DNA of 64,000 nucleotides, from positions 99,827 through 163,826 of the forward strand of contig CAVZAB010000013.1 in NCBI GenBank assembly GCA_963773155.1, given 5' to 3'. The position numbers and the translations under genes are program-made. Below are positions 56,799-64,000 of this stretch, in pieces (the first letter of the stretch is position 1; the number at the start of each line of letters is the position of its first letter). The DNA is from CAVZAB01 sp963773155 (GTDB lineage Bacteria; Pseudomonadota; Alphaproteobacteria; Rhizobiales; Beijerinckiaceae). The notes beneath the pieces are model-generated. The model made no database searches, was not told the DNA's origin, and was given only the letters and a program-made list of their open reading frames with translations.

Positions 56799-57169
56799 AT
56801 GAAGGCTTTTGAATTCGACCACCGTCTTGTCGAAACTTACGCCCGTTTCTCGCGATCGTTCAGCACCATTCGATCAGCTGACCTGAAGTCCGAGATCAAT
56901 AGCCAGTACAATGCCGGGCGTTTCTGGCCGGGCGCTCTTCTGTCTGTCAACCCTCGATATCTTCAGGGCCCGACGATTGATGATCTGGTAGCTTCGGGTG
57001 ATCTCCACGACGCGACCGGCAAAATCTTTCGGTTCGGGCGCGGGGCTATGACTTTGCCTCGACCGCAATGAGCCTCCTCACCCAAGAAAAACGGCCCGTC
57101 ATCTGCACCCAGCGCATCGATTTCCTTTTCGATCGGCTTGAATTTGTCCCCGGGGGGACGTGGTAACCT
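56799..57169 (+). pseudogene. Remnant of a large DEAD/DEAH-box helicase-like protein (N-terminus fused to probable C-terminus)
   Basis: From ATG 56799 the reading MKAFEFDHRLVETYARFSRS, then FSTIRSADLKSEINSQYNAG, FWPGALLSVNPRY and PTIDDLVASGDLHDATGKIF resembles the N-terminal region of long DEAD/DEAH helicases found in defence or DNA-processing loci. Around 57045 the frame changes to RGYDFASTAMSLLTQEKRPV, ending QRIDFLFDRLEFVPGGTW at 57169, which could be the C-terminus of the same protein after a large internal deletion. No helicase motif survives. The resemblance is from memory of the family and is moderately weak. It is followed after 6 bases by the RecB-like remnant. Confidence 0.45.
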
Positions 57170-57175
57170 TTTCCG

Positions 57176-57497
57176 ATGAAAAAGATTGACAAGGCCTTCC
57201 AGCTAAGCGCCTCGGATTTGGTGGGGTACCTGAACTGCCGCCATCTGACGCAGCTTGACCGAGCCGTCGCGGATGGCACTCTGTCAAAAACCAAAGTATG
57301 GGACCCCCTCTTTGAAACCCTTTGGGAACGTGGCTCGATCCACGAAAAGAACTACGTCCACCATCTTGAAGAATCCGGCCTCAAGACTGTCCGAAATCGA
57401 CGGCATAGACGTCACCGCGGATGCAGTGGATCAGACGCTGGATGCCATGCGTGCTGGTAAAGAGATCATCGTTCAGGGTGAAATCACCAAGGTAGGC
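57176..57497 (+). pseudogene. Remnant of a TM0106-family RecB-like nuclease, N-terminus only
   Basis: The start MKKIDKAFQLSASDLVGYLN and the blocks CRHLTQLDRAVADG, VWDPLFETLWERGSIHEKNY and VHHLEESGLKTV match the N-terminus of TM0106-type RecB-like nucleases, which often continue into a superfamily I helicase. A frameshift near 57390 leads into EIDGIDVTADAVDQTLDAMR and AGKEIIVQGEITKVGLG, after which similarity stops near 57497. About 100 of perhaps 500 or more residues remain. The tight spacing to the helicase remnant suggests one former operon. Confidence 0.6.
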
Positions 57498-57571
57498 CTC
57501 GGGCCGCGGTACTCACCGGACTCACCGGGCGCGTACTCTAGCGACGGCACAAGGCACACATATCCAATGCG

Positions 57572-57751
57572 CCTCCTGAGGTCATCGAACCGGCTAGACC
57601 ACGCCGGCGTTTCAGTGCTGCCGAAAAGCTAGCCATTGTTGCCGAGACGCGGTGGCCTGGCGTGCGCTTTGTTGACGTTGCCCGGCGACATCGGGTGCGT
57701 GCGGGACGCTATATTTTGTGGTCTGTTTGGGGCATCCTTGCAGCGGCCGTA
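57572..57751 (+). pseudogene. Fragment of an IS66/IS3-type transposase OrfA (helix-turn-helix)
   Basis: One plus-strand frame reads PPEVIEPARPRRRFSAAEKL, then AIVAETRWPGVRFVDVARRH and RVRAGRYILW. This matches the N-terminal helix-turn-helix of OrfA/TnpA proteins (consensus RRFSAEEKLAIV...VARRHGV). It has no start codon or continuation and is a short remnant joined to the RecB-like fragment, marking the deletion endpoint. It is the only clear content of 57498-57901. Confidence 0.6.
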
Positions 57752-57901
57752 ATTCAAGCTCTCGCTACCATTTTTCACCGGTGATCATTTTTGACGCTGC
57801 CGGGGATCTGTATTGCAACAGCGACAAGCGGCGTTCCCAAAAGGCCGCCAGAGATCGAGCGCCAACAGCATCGACTTCGTTATCGTCATAGAGCAGTGAG
57901 T

Positions 57902-58408
57902 TTATTGCAATTCGTCCCCCAGTTCGACATACATTCGCTCTCCCTCGGCACCCCGAAACCACAGGTCAACGCAGCTTGGTACGAATGCCTCGACTTCTTC
58001 AACTGACCTGGCCGTCGCGAAGATTGTTCCTGGTACAGGCCCAGCCGGACCCGCATTGAGAGTGTTTCCCCGCTCATAAAAATAGCCATAGTCCACTAAG
58101 CCGCGCGCGGTATCCATGGGTGGTGCCCCAGGCGGCAAGAATGCGCCAGGGGGAATCGGAATATAAAGCAGGTCGCCCGGGGCCGGATATACACAGCCCC
58201 ACTCCATCGGAGGCATTTGCTCAAACGGCGGCGTGAGAGTGTAGACTTCATTGTTGGCATATTTCGCGTGCCACACTTGATTCTCCACCGGTAATTGCTG
58301 CACTACCGCCGCGCAGGTTAACGGCGATCTATCCCAACGGAGCCGCAAGACGATGCCGGCAGCGCGTTTACGAAAACCAATCCTTATAAAACACGGGCGT
58401 TCTGCCAT
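57902..58408 (-). CDS. DUF3830 family protein (cyclophilin-like fold)
   Basis: This 168-residue protein matches DUF3830: RPCFIRIGFRKRAAGIVLRL, PLTCAAVVQQLPVENQVWHA, NNEVYTLTPPFEQMPPMEW and APGDLLYIPIPPGAFLPPG. The family has a cyclophilin-like fold and clusters with transporter, amidase and racemase genes, but no activity is established to my knowledge. It is the last gene of a minus-strand set with an amino-acid-type ABC importer and an Asp/Glu-racemase-family enzyme. ATG 58408 is 63 bases after the binding-protein stop. Confidence 0.75.
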   Translation of the reverse strand: MAERPCFIRIGFRKRAAGIVLRLRWDRSPLTCAAVVQQLPVENQVWHAKYANNEVYTLTPPFEQMPPMEWGCVYPAPGDLLYIPIPPGAFLPPGAPPMDTARGLVDYGYFYERGNTLNAGPAGPVPGTIFATARSVEEVEAFVPSCVDLWFRGAEGERMYVELGDELQ

Positions 58409-58471
58409 CTCGGACTGTTCCCCTGAAAAAGATGCGGCCGACGACCGGCCGCGTAGCCACCAGCCTTCGGA

Positions 58472-59263
58472 TCAGTAACCAAAATATTTCTTACGAAGCT
58501 CGGCAATTTGGCCAGAGTCATTGAGATAACCGATCCAGGTGTTAAGGAATGATTGAAAATGCGGATCACCAGGCCTCATTGAGTATGCTAGGCCGGTTGC
58601 ATTCAGGAGCGGTTCGCCGTCCGGAACCGTTCGCAATTTTGCCGTCGGATTATTTTTCATAAACAGCAGGTTGTTCACATGATCTGTTATGTGGGCATCC
58701 GCCCGTCCATTCATGACTTCCATATGTGGTGCGTAGTTATTGTCCGAAACGATCGACTTCATCTTGGCTTTAGGCAGATGCTGTTGAATAAATGGTTCCC
58801 CCGACGTTCCAGATAGAGTTGCGATGGTCACGTTTGGATCATTGAGATCGTTCCAAGTTTTATACGGCAAATCGGCACGCACGAGAAACGAGTAGCCAAG
58901 CTTGTTGTACGGCTGGGTAAAGACGACAGTCACCGCGCGCTCTGGAGTCGCGAACATATCCACCATGCAAAGATCGTACTTATCGGCCAACAATCCAGGA
59001 AATCAACGTAGCCCATTGCGCATCGACGATTTCAAGCTTCACTCCCAATACCTTCGCGAGGTTGTTCGCCATGTCAACGTTGAACCCCTCCCACTCATTT
59101 GTCGCAGGGTTTTTGCTCTGAGATGGCGGAGAGTCGGCCATCGCAACGCGAATGACACCCTGCTGTTTTATACGTGCGAGGGTCGAGAAGATTCTGCAAA
59201 AGCGCCGACCGAGCTAGCGAAAGTAAACACCGCGACGACGAGTGCCTTCATCAGTGGGTTCAT
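58472..59263 (-). CDS. Amino-acid-type ABC transporter substrate-binding protein (family 3), two frame breaks
   Basis: ATG 59263 with AGGAGG upstream gives the signal peptide NPLMKALVVAVFTFASSVGA. Near 59185 the frame moves to LARIKQQGVIRVAMADSPPS, and near 59001 to PGLLADKYDLCMVDMFATPE after removing one T (ATTTCC to ATTCC). The rest, YNKLGYSFLVRADLPYKTW, MEVMNGRADAHITDHVNNLL and IAELRKKYFGY, completes a family-3 periplasmic protein of about 263 residues. It would bind a polar amino acid or a compound such as ectoine for the two permeases upstream. No ATPase gene is present nearby. Confidence 0.8.
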
Positions 59264-59337
59264 CTTGATCCTCCTACTAACAACATGACCGGCATCGCCA
59301 GGTATAATTCGCTCCCGAAGTCGCCTGGTCTTTAAAT

Positions 59338-60000
59338 TCAGGAGCGTGATTGGGCAAGCCTTGCTTCCCAACCACGGGTCGCCACGCTGATTGGGGTGAT
59401 AACAAGGAAGAACAGCCCGGCAACAGCTGTAAACAGCTCAAGATAGCGATAGCTCATGGCCCCGAGTGTATAAGCTTGATACGAAAGCTCGGCCACCCCG
59501 ACACCGGCCAACAAGGTCGAATTCTTTAGCGCCTCCGTGAAATAGTTTAGGAACGCCGGGGCCATCTGCCTGATCGCCTGAGGCAGTAGTATTGTGACCC
59601 ATAGTGCAAGTGTTCCAAGTCCAAGCGCTCTCGCGCCTTCCACTTGCCCTTGAGGCACCGCCTCGATACCTGCCCGATAGATCTCAGCGAGATAGGCTCC
59701 TGCCACAAACATCAACGCCAGTGTGCCGGCGACCCAGTCCGTCAACATTAGTCCAAATATCGGTGGAAGGCAGAAATAGGCCCAAAAGACCAACACGAGT
59801 TCAGGAGTAATGCGAAAGAAGGCAATGTACAGCTTCGACGCCGTTGACAACGATCGGATTCGCGAAATCCGCGCAGCACAAAGGAGTAACCCTAGAACAG
59901 CGCCTACGCCTAGAGTTGCAAACGTAATCGCAAGCGTCATTCGGAGCCCCAAAAGCAAGGCACTATAGTTGTTTGTGACCACAGACCAGTCGAAGGTCAT
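59338..60000 (-). CDS. Amino-acid-type ABC transporter permease (HisM/GltK family)
   Basis: This 220-residue permease starts MTFDWSVVTNNYSALLLGLR and has the family's early RMTLAITFATLGVGAVLG helix, FFRITPELVLVFWAYFCLP, and the EAA loop AGIEAVPQGQVEGARALGLG ending ILLPQAIRQMAPAFLNYF. It forms one half of the channel with the permease encoded just upstream, whose stop overlaps its start (ATGA). The binding-protein gene follows 74 bases later. Confidence 0.88.
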   Translation of the reverse strand: MTFDWSVVTNNYSALLLGLRMTLAITFATLGVGAVLGLLLCAARISRIRSLSTASKLYIAFFRITPELVLVFWAYFCLPPIFGLMLTDWVAGTLALMFVAGAYLAEIYRAGIEAVPQGQVEGARALGLGTLALWVTILLPQAIRQMAPAFLNYFTEALKNSTLLAGVGVAELSYQAYTLGAMSYRYLELFTAVAGLFFLVITPISVATRGWEARLAQSRS

Positions 60001-60685
60001 ACGCTTCTCGTTTCCAAGTTAAATTTCCGCTCGATCAACGAAAAGAGCGCTACCAAGCCGCACCCGATGACGAAGTAAATCGCTGCGGCCGACGTGAAGA
60101 GTTCTACCGGGCGCGCTGTGTGAGTGCTTATGCGTGTTGTTGCGCGCATTAACTCCGCGATAGAGATGACTGAAAGAACGGCCGTACCCTTAAGTAGACT
60201 GATCATCATATTCCCTATGGGAGGGATTACGACGCGAATTGCCTGCGGCAGGACCACACATCGCCAACGTGCGTATCGGCTGAGACCCAGCGCTCCGCTG
60301 GCGTCCCACTGTCCGCGGGGGACTGAATCAATTCCCGCGCGGACAATCTCGCTGAAGTAAGCGGAGGCGTTCAATGCGAGCGCCAAAACACCACTTTGGA
60401 AGGCCGTCAAAGCCAACCCGGCAATGACAGGCAGGGCGAAATATATCCACATTAGTTGAACGAGGAGAGGCGTGTTGCGAAACAGCTCGACGAATCCGAA
60501 ACTGATCCAAGCAATGGGTCGAATAGTGGACCGGGACAGAATGGCCAGACCTATCCCTCCTACCAGACCAAAGGTCGCCGCTAAAAAGAATAGTATAGAG
60601 TTCACCCTAGCCCCGTTGCCAATGCTTCGCGGTATTCCCAAGCTACACTGAATTTTAGGCTAGATAGATACTCCCAGTTAATCAT
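59997..60685 (-). CDS. Amino-acid-type ABC transporter permease (HisQ/GltJ family), one frameshift
   Basis: From ATG 60685 the frame gives MINWEYLSSLKFSVAWEYRE and ALATGLG, then breaks at a short G run (60605-60607 on the plus strand as CCC). Adding one G continues into VNSILFFLAATFGLVGGIGL. The remainder has FVELFRNTPLLVQLMWIYFA, the EAA loop AGIDSVPRGQWDASGALGLS and VVLPQAIRVVIPPIGNMM. It is about 229 residues long and ends LIERKFNLETRSV. It pairs with the next permease by overlap. The break fits the homopolymer pattern of the window. Confidence 0.85.
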
Positions 60686-60695
60686 CACTCTATGC

Positions 60696-61439
60696 CTATT
60701 CGAAATCAAAAGCAGAGAGCGGATCGCCAATTGCATGACCCGCGCACTTGAGGGCGTGCCAAAGCGTCGCTTGGTTGGCGGTGACGCACGGCCGGCCGGC
60801 AGCCCGCCTGATATTCGGAAGGATCTCCAAACTATTGATTGCAGTGTCAGGAATAAGAAGCAGGCGATTTCCAGTAATGTTAGATACAAAGCTCGCTACT
60901 TCACGACTAACATCGACTGCAAAAGACTCCTCCGTGTGCACGCATCCGAGACTTAGCGTTGCGACGACTTCAATTCCATATTCCATAAGGAATGTAACGA
61001 AGAGTCCGGTCACTTCTTCGTCGTAAGCGCTTATGAGGTCAACTTTTTGTGCTTCGACTGATAGCGCGGCCTCAGCAAGAGCGATTGAAGTACTCGTCGC
61101 CGGCAGCCCAGTAGCTTGCGCGATCTCGTCAACTTGCACCAATGCACGATCACGACCACCAACAAAACTGCCACTTGTGCATGCCCATGCGATTACGGCA
61201 GCACCATTGGCGGCCAGCCGTTTTGAACACGGCGTAAGCGCACGTTTTGTCCCTATCGCCCTTAGGTTTTGGGGGATCATAAGCCCATCGGCGGGAGAAC
61301 GCTCGATGAGACACCGCACATCGTTGAAAGGCCCGGCTTCCAGCCAACTATCAAGACGAAGCCATTCATAATCGAACGGCCCATCATCCGGCAGAATGAC
61401 GCCAACTAGCCACACCTTCATGTCCCGAGAGGAGGCCAC
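60696..61439 (-). CDS. Asp/Glu racemase superfamily protein (maleate isomerase/arylmalonate decarboxylase/EutA-like)
   Basis: This 247-residue protein has the first catalytic Cys in VIAWACTSGSFVGGRD and family blocks IAQATGLPATSTSIALAEA, VDLISAYDEEVTGLFVTFL and EYGIEVVATLSLG. The second block, where relatives usually have a Cys, reads LLLIPDTAINSLEIL and lacks it, so the chemistry may differ. GTG 61439 has GGAGA upstream; ATG 61421 is an alternative. Ectoine-use EutA proteins belong to this superfamily, and the neighbours (importer, DoeB-like gene) would fit that. It is 10 bases from the permease gene and is the first gene of the operon. Confidence 0.75.
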   Translation of the reverse strand: MASSRDMKVWLVGVILPDDGPFDYEWLRLDSWLEAGPFNDVRCLIERSPADGLMIPQNLRAIGTKRALTPCSKRLAANGAAVIAWACTSGSFVGGRDRALVQVDEIAQATGLPATSTSIALAEAALSVEAQKVDLISAYDEEVTGLFVTFLMEYGIEVVATLSLGCVHTEESFAVDVSREVASFVSNITGNRLLLIPDTAINSLEILPNIRRAAGRPCVTANQATLWHALKCAGHAIGDPLSAFDFE

Positions 61440-61527
61440 AAGATCTCCGACAAGGCTTGTTTAAGCCTAACGTTGAGCTATGTTGGCGTCAAGATGCAGC
61501 TAAAGGCTCGCGGACACTGAGAATACT

Positions 61528-61983
61528 ATGAACGACGGCCGCGTTTGGACCAACGTTGATTTGGACGGCGATGGGAAGCGGCACGGTCAAATCTTTGTCC
61601 CAACGTCAACAGACGAGTCAGCTTACGGGGCTATCACAACGTCTATTGCGGTGATCGTGCGTGGAGATGGCCCCTCGGTGCTCCTTACTGGCGGCGTGCA
61701 TGGAGACGAATATGAAGGGCCGATCGTTCTCTCTAGACTTGCGCGGCGACTGAGCCCCGACAGTGTGAACGGGCGCCTAATCATAGTTCCCGCTTTAAAC
61801 ATGGCCGCGCTTGGTGAGGGTCGACGGAATTCCCCGCTTGATCGTTTAAATCTTAATCGCGTATTTCCGGGACGCCCGGACGGAAGCGCGACAGAAATCG
61901 CTTGCCTATTTTGTCAGCAGTCATCTGCTCCCCCGTGTCGAAACGCTTGTTGACTTGCATTCGGGCGGTCGTTCGCTGTGTCA
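61528..61983 (+). pseudogene. Succinylglutamate desuccinylase/aspartoacylase family protein (DoeB-like), truncated
   Basis: From ATG 61528 the protein reads MNDGRVWTNVDLDGDGKRHG, AITTSIAVIVRGDGPSVLLT, GGVHGDEYEGPIVLSRLARR with the zinc ligands His and Glu, and PLDRLNLNRVFPGRPDGSAT. A frameshift near 61905 leads to AYFVSSHLLPRVETLVDLHS with the third zinc ligand His, then GGRSL, after which similarity stops at about 61980. Roughly 150 of 330 residues remain. The layout matches DoeB-type deacetylases of ectoine breakdown better than AstE, but that is an inference. It is divergent from the racemase-family gene. Confidence 0.7.
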
Positions 61984-62008
61984 TTGACTATATTCAGGCG
62001 TCGGGGAG

Positions 62009-62598
62009 CTATGATTGAAAGTTGGTGACGGCGTGAAGGGATGAGGCGGCGTATCGTGGTGGTGTCAATTCAATCTTGAGCTTATTGACGGCCCAGGGAC
62101 CAACATTCTCAACAAGCAGCCCATGTTCATCCAACGAATAACGTTCGTCTCTCTGAACCATTTTTGGCCCTTCTCCCTCTCGGAGCCGCAAGGCGGATCC
62201 CCGCTTAGCGTGAGTTCAATGCACTCGCCAGGGCGCGATTGATACAGCGTGCGTCGTGCCGCCAGGGCTTGGTGTCGCTTGCGCTTATTGAGGATCTCAT
62301 AGACGTAAGGGCCGAACGCCGCCCCCCGTTCCTCTAGTTGGTAGAACAAATGCAGCAGCAAGCCGACATCCATGCTGGGACTTCGCATGCTCGGGACCTG
62401 CTCATAGGCTGTGACCATGTCCCAGAGCATCCTAAGGTTTACCTCGCCGGCGCTTAGCCGGTCGCGCCTCGCCTCGAACCAAAACGCCAGGGATACCCAC
62501 AGCGGTATGAAAATCGTTTTTTGACCGCCGTTCGGCTGGCGTCGGCCAGGCGATTTGCATCCCATGTGCAAATCGCGCACTTGACCGCCGAGAGGCAT
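62009..62598 (-). pseudogene. Unrecognised gene remnants, one with weak likeness to TcmP
   Basis: Two overlapping minus-strand frames carry protein-like sequence. One (about 62065-62530) reads FIPLWVSLAFWFEARRDRLS, VNLRMLWDMVTAYEQVP and FGPYVYEILNKRKRHQALAA, which I do not recognise. The other (about 62060-62160) reads MVQRDERYSLDEHGLLVENV and GPWAVNKLKI, which weakly resembles the N-terminus of three-Cys-motif partner proteins (TcmP). Neither has a ribosome-binding site or a full domain. They lie between the truncated DoeB-like gene and IS66 genes and look like debris. Confidence 0.25.
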
Positions 62599-62624
62599 TG
62601 AAACCCGATCCGCCCTTATAGGAT

Positions 62625-62705
62625 GACTGCATACTCTCGATGCGGGCGTCCTGAGCGAGGGCGAGTTCGATCAGCTGCGCAGGATCCGAGGGCAGATTTT
62701 CTGGG
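62625..62705 (-). pseudogene. IS66 TnpC N-terminal remnant
   Basis: Just downstream of tnpB on the minus strand a frame reads NLPSDPAQLIELALAQDARI followed by ESM, the usual start of IS66 TnpC proteins (LPxDPxxL...). The remaining 450 or so residues of the transposase are missing, so this IS66 copy cannot move on its own. Confidence 0.5.
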
Positions 62706-62766
62706 CGAAGCGCCAGGAAAATAATCTAGCGCAATAGCCTCTAATTCGCTAGTTAATTCAAGCAAT

Positions 62767-63123
62767 TCAGGCAGTTGTCGTCGGTCTTTTTACGGCTCGC
62801 GGAACCACGCGAGACCATTCCGAAAGCCCCTCAATCAGCATCGCCAATTGCGTCGCACTTAATTGAATCGATCCTTCCTTAATCGGCGGCCAGGCGAAAA
62901 CTCCATCCTCCAACCATTTTGTCGCCAGGATCATTCCCGTGCCATCAAAGACCAAAAACTTGAGCCGGTCCCGGCGTTTCGATCGAAAGACAAAAATGTC
63001 CCCGCAATAGGGATTGCCCTTCACTCCATCGGCAACCAGCCCAACCAGGCCATGAACACCTTTTCTAAAATCGACCGGCAGGGTCGAAACGAACACGCGG
63101 ACGTCCGAGCCAAACGAGATCAT
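62767..63123 (-). CDS. tnpB: IS66 family accessory protein TnpB
   Basis: This 118-residue protein reads MISFGSDVRVFVSTLPVDFR, KGVHGLVGLVADGVKGNPYC, GDIFVFRSKRRDRLKFLVFD and GTGMILATKWLEDGVFAWP, matching TnpB (IS66 Orf2) from end to end. Its ATG overlaps the end of tnpA (63120-63123). TnpB is needed for IS66 transposition but is not the catalytic protein. The following tnpC is reduced to a short remnant. Confidence 0.92.
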   Translation of the reverse strand: MISFGSDVRVFVSTLPVDFRKGVHGLVGLVADGVKGNPYCGDIFVFRSKRRDRLKFLVFDGTGMILATKWLEDGVFAWPPIKEGSIQLSATQLAMLIEGLSEWSRVVPRAVKRPTTTA

Positions 63124-63561
63124 TGTGTCCGACGCAATGCCGCGATTACCGTTTCCAAGGTCTCCCGATCAACGCCAGCGGGAACACGCACCTGCGCTCC
63201 GTTGATATCGATTTCGATCATGCCTGCCGCCAAAGATTTGTCCTCGCGCGCGAAAACGACCGATCCCTCCGTTCGAACCGGATCCTTTTCCACCCGAACC
63301 GCTGCAAACATCGGCGGTGAAGGTGCCGGGAGCCGCTAATTCGCGCCTCCGCCGCCGCCAAGCACCCAGAAGTCCGCGGACCACGCCATTGCGCCGAGCA
63401 ACCTCCGTGATGTTCACACCCGGCACATAACTTTCGGCGACAATCCGGGCCTTCTCTTCATCGGTCCAATCGCGCCGGCGTCGTTTTCCGGTAATCACCT
63501 CAACCCGCCGATAAGCCCCCTCATCGCTCTCATGCATGGCTTGAGCCATAGCATCGACCAT
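63120..63561 (-). pseudogene. tnpA: IS66 family TnpA, one frameshift
   Basis: The N-terminal half reads MVDAMAQAMHESDEGAYRRV, EVITGKRRRRDWTDEEKARI and VAESYVPGVNITEVARRNGV, the helix-turn-helix of IS66 TnpA. Near 63320 the frame changes to MFAAVRVEKDPVRTEGSVVF and ends AGVDRETLETVIAALRRTQ at 63120. The stop overlaps tnpB. Only about 30 bases separate its start from the interrupted istA, so the terminal repeat and leader of this IS66 copy are probably missing or very short. Confidence 0.8.
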
Positions 63562-63577
63562 AGCATTACCCCGCAGC

Positions 63578-64000
63578 TCAATCGAGGAAACCCGCGTGGA
63601 AGCGGTTTCCGCCGCGCCCATAAGCGTTCCGCTCGATAACGACGGTCTTCATATTGTCGTACAATATCTCGACCGGCACCCCACCAAAGCTGAGGAAAGC
63701 GTTTGTGTGGCAGTCGATCAGTGTCTCGACCCGTTCGTCATCGCAGAACTCGACGTACGCCGCGCGGCTCCACCCAAGTGTCGCGATGAACACCGACAAC
63801 TTCCCAACCCCGCTCCCAACCGTCGCCCAATCGGCCTGCATCTGGCGGCCAGGCTGGGTCTCGAACCGTACGACGGGCTCCGGCACAGCGGCAGCCGAGA
63901 GCCCACGCACGAGAGACTTTACGCGCGTTTCGCCTCCGTAGTGGCACCAGCCGCGACCCTGATCTCGCGAAACAAAACCGTCGCTGGAATCCGGTCCGGC
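63578..64000 (-). pseudogene. istA: IS21 family transposase IstA, internal fragment running off the right edge
   Basis: The main frame reads VRGLSAAAVPEPVVRFETQP, GRQMQADWATVGSGVGKLSV with a catalytic Asp, FIATLGWSRAAYVEFCDDER, GGVPVEILYDNMKTVVIERN and RGGNRFHAGFLD, the integrase core of IS21 IstA. Upstream pieces near the edge (IPATVLFREIR, then GGETRVKSLVRGL) are in a different frame, so another shift lies near 63955. The protein stops abruptly after GFLD at about 63590, where IS66 sequence begins, so IstA was interrupted by that element. Confidence 0.8.

Noticed and set aside
61984..62010. Plus-strand peptide DYIQASGSYD after the truncated DoeB-like gene as a continued gene
   Set aside because: It is out of frame with the deacylase, ends at once in a stop and shows no match to the deacylase family.
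1..64000. CRISPR array or other regular direct repeats
   Set aside because: No regularly spaced repeats or cas-like genes were seen on reading through the window.

Overview
The window is GC-rich and looks like an alphaproteobacterial chromosome. The best evidence is the conserved block of a ChvG/ChvI-type two-component system next to short HprK, an EIIA-Man protein and HPr, with pckA close by. Sox-type heterotetrameric sarcosine oxidase and several solute-binding-protein ABC importers also fit a soil or host-associated member of the Hyphomicrobiales or Rhodospirillales. A finer placement cannot be made from the sequence alone.

Layout. 1-5297: a sugar-acid or aromatic catabolic block (FAH-family protein, divergent GntR regulator, UxaA-type dehydratase, MIO-type ammonia-lyase, AraD1/GguC protein). 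5560-10890: an oligopeptide-type ABC importer on the minus strand. 11003-15469: urate degradation (membrane urate hydroxylase PuuD, 5-hydroxyisourate hydrolase, PuuE allantoinase, OHCU decarboxylase, allantoate amidohydrolase), followed by a nitrilase-like amidohydrolase, an SDR and a BKACE enzyme. 18494-23621: soxBDAG sarcosine oxidase. 24090-31573: a branched-chain-type ABC importer with a fused LivM-LivG, an Ldh2-family dehydrogenase and a divergent IlvD/Edd dehydratase. 31584-39127: HPr, EIIA, HprK, ChvG, ChvI, an unknown 142-residue protein, a 2OG-Fe(II) oxygenase and pckA. 39252-44962: polA and a cyanide-insensitive-type bd oxidase. 45017-49907: a MOSC pseudogene, gamma-glutamyltransferase, a DUF3095 protein and a Gfo/Idh/MocA dehydrogenase. 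50022-53631: a ribose/inositol-type sugar ABC importer, then a GNAT acetyltransferase.

A tRNA-Arg(CCG) at 54342-54418 marks a change in character. To its right the DNA looks AT-richer and is full of insertion sequences (IS256, IS66 and IS21 families) and gene remnants. The remnants include what look like the ends of a large DEAD/DEAH helicase and the start of a TM0106/RecB-like nuclease, which suggests a decayed DNA-processing or defence operon. The same region has a partial amino-acid-type importer with a DUF3830 protein, an Asp/Glu-racemase-family enzyme and a truncated DoeB/AstE-like deacylase.

Many genes, including polA, pckA, chvG and soxA, carry frame interruptions. Most of these can be repaired by changing the length of one short homopolymer (for example TT to TTT), which points to base-calling error rather than biology. 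I therefore annotate most of them as single genes across the break. Genes that are also truncated (MOSC, helicase, RecB-like, DoeB-like, IS remnants) look genuinely degenerate. No complete new system is visible. The strongest leads are the decayed helicase/nuclease locus, the ectoine-like cluster lacking an ATPase, the unknown gene with a possible pseudoknot leader, and the UxaA/ammonia-lyase/AraD1 cluster.
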